A stretch of DNA of 64,000 nt from Sphingobacterium faecium. Lineage in GTDB: Bacteria > Bacteroidota > Bacteroidia > Sphingobacteriales > Sphingobacteriaceae. Under the pieces are notes generated by a model. The model ran no database searches and was not told the origin of the DNA. It saw nothing but the letters and a program-made list of their open reading frames with translations. Made by a program: the position numbers and the translations under genes. Shown in pieces: positions 62,795 through 64,000 of this stretch (position 1 is its first letter; the number at the start of each line of letters is the position of its first letter). The stretch is from assembly GCF_003054045.1 (NCBI RefSeq), contig NZ_QBKH01000005.1, forward strand, positions 1 to 64,000, given 5' to 3'.

Positions 62795-64000
62795 TTAGTC
62801 TTCTACCAATACTTGACCATCCATTTGTAAAGGGATCTCCACTTTTAATAATTTCAATATAGTTGGTGCTATATCACCTAATTTTCCATCCTTTACTTTT
62901 TTATAATCTGGATCAATCAAAATACATGGAACCAAGTTCGTTGTATGTGCGGTATTGACTGAGCCATCAGCATTGACCATAAATTCTGAATTACCGTGAT
63001 CTGCAATAATGATAAAAGAATAACCGTATTGTAATCCTTTTTCCACCACTTGTTTGGTACAACGGTCAATGGTTTCTACCGCTTTAACAACAGCATCAAA
63101 AACGCCTGTATGCCCCACCATATCTGGATTAGCAAAATTCAAACAAATAAAATCAGGTTGCGCATCTTCGATGTCTTTTACGATAGCGTCAGTAATACCT
63201 TGAGCGGACATTTCTGGTTGCAAATCATATGTAGCTACCTTTGGCGAAGGCACCAATAAACGACGCTCACCCTCAAATTCTTGTTCACGACCTCCTGAAA
63301 AGAAGAATGTAACATGCGGATATTTCTCCGTCTCAGCAATACGTACCTGTGTTTTATGATTTGCAGCTAACACCTCACCAAGGGTATTGATTAAATTATC
63401 CTTGTTAAAAATGACCTTTACATTTATAAATGTGTCATCATAAGCAGTCATGGTCACATAGTAAAGATCAAGTGGCTTTAAGTTATAATCAGGAAATGCT
63501 TTCTGTGTCAACGCAACTGTGATCTCACGTCCACGATCTGTTCTGAAGTTATAGCATATCACGACATCACCATCTTGAATGGTAGCAATAGGTTGGTCTG
63601 CCGCATTTGTGATGACAAGAGGTTGAACAAACTCATCTGTCACTTCTTGATCATATGAATGTTGTATAGACTCCAAAATATCTTTGGTTGCTGTACCCGT
63701 ACCATGTACCATTAAATCGTAAGCTAACTTAACCCGTTCCCAACGATTATCACGGTCCATGGCATAATAGCGTCCAATTGCAGATGCTAATGTACCTACA
63801 GATTGCGGTAAGAAATCTTGCAATGCTTTTATATAAGTCAGACCTGAATTTGGATCAGTATCACGACCATCTAGAAAAGCATGTATAAACACCTGGTCTG
63901 AAGTTAGTCCAGCATGTTTAGCTGCGTCACATAGACCACGTAAATGACTCGTATGTGCATGCACGCCACCATCAGAGAGTAATCCTATAAAATGAACTTT
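62795..64000 (-). CDS. gpmI: 2,3-bisphosphoglycerate-independent phosphoglycerate mutase, 5' end outside window
   Basis: The frame is open to the window edge (12 codons beyond the internal GTG at 63964), so the N-terminal fourth or so, with the first metal site and the phosphoserine, is missing. The visible 401 residues show the GpmI order: 'GLLSDGGVHAHTSHLRGL', 'HAFLDGRDTDP', 'NFRTDRGREIT', 'NFANPDMVGHTGVF' (metal-binding His) and 'IIADHGNSEFM' (Asp and His ligands). It interconverts 3- and 2-phosphoglycerate in glycolysis. It overlaps nothing and is followed directly by the lipoprotein gene. Confidence 0.96.
   Translation of the reverse strand, partial: KVHFIGLLSDGGVHAHTSHLRGLCDAAKHAGLTSDQVFIHAFLDGRDTDPNSGLTYIKALQDFLPQSVGTLASAIGRYYAMDRDNRWERVKLAYDLMVHGTGTATKDILESIQHSYDQEVTDEFVQPLVITNAADQPIATIQDGDVVICYNFRTDRGREITVALTQKAFPDYNLKPLDLYYVTMTAYDDTFINVKVIFNKDNLINTLGEVLAANHKTQVRIAETEKYPHVTFFFSGGREQEFEGERRLLVPSPKVATYDLQPEMSAQGITDAIVKDIEDAQPDFICLNFANPDMVGHTGVFDAVVKAVETIDRCTKQVVEKGLQYGYSFIIIADHGNSEFMVNADGSVNTAHTTNLVPCILIDPDYKKVKDGKLGDIAPTILKLLKVEIPLQMDGQVLVED

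Overview
The window looks like chromosomal DNA of a Bacteroidota bacterium, most like Sphingobacterium or Pedobacter. The reasons are a SusC/SusD pair, weak or absent Shine-Dalgarno sequences, two near-perfect TAnnTTTG -7 promoter elements, AT-rich intergenic DNA, many exported glycoside hydrolases, and the NUDIX-type AraR arrangement known from Bacteroidetes. Genus is inferred from protein flavour only.

Layout. 1-1763: the end of an HlyD-type adaptor gene (cut by the window edge) and an AT-rich family 2 glycosyltransferase. 2165-6079: a large soluble-looking hybrid histidine kinase (GAF, four PAS, HisKA, HATPase, two receivers, HPt). 6196-29875: a 24-kb L-arabinose/arabinan utilisation locus. 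It holds a GH127/GH146 beta-L-arabinofuranosidase, the NUDIX repressor AraR, araB-araD-araA, an SSS-family sodium/sugar symporter, a mutarotase, two GH51 arabinofuranosidases (one with an extra half GH43-like domain), a GH43, a double GH43, a GH97 and a GH2 enzyme. Exported hydrolases would release arabinose, the mutarotase would equilibrate it, the symporter would import it, and AraA/AraB/AraD would convert it to D-xylulose 5-phosphate. Three copies of a palindrome, AAATGT-N7-ACATTT, lie before the GH127, araB and double-GH43 genes and are read here as AraR operators. No SusC/SusD pair is inside this locus.

30293-36081: a small exported protein, an AraC regulator, an rtcB-prfH pair (RNA ligase plus release factor H, a ribosome repair and rescue module) preceded by a short open reading frame and an intrinsic terminator that look like a transcription attenuator, a GNAT acetyltransferase, and a 42-bp tandem repeat. 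36082-38594: an OsmC protein, the tail of a broken serine-hydrolase gene next to a decayed IS3-type orfA, a Tat-exported sugar isomerase-like protein and a DUF1456 protein. 38595-48054: membrane and stress genes: a serine hydrolase, two ECF sigma modules (the second apparently leading a DUF417/RclC-like protein and a fused MsrA-MsrB), an aldo/keto reductase and a LuxR-type regulator. 48149-58011: a DUF1349 protein, then a SusC-SusD-sulfatase-sulfatase-rhodanese/thioredoxin operon behind a leader with a 32-codon Cys/Met-ending open frame. 58327-64000: a 48-aa small protein, Lon protease, a TPR protein, a lipoprotein and the 3' part of gpmI.

No tRNA, rRNA or CRISPR array was recognised.
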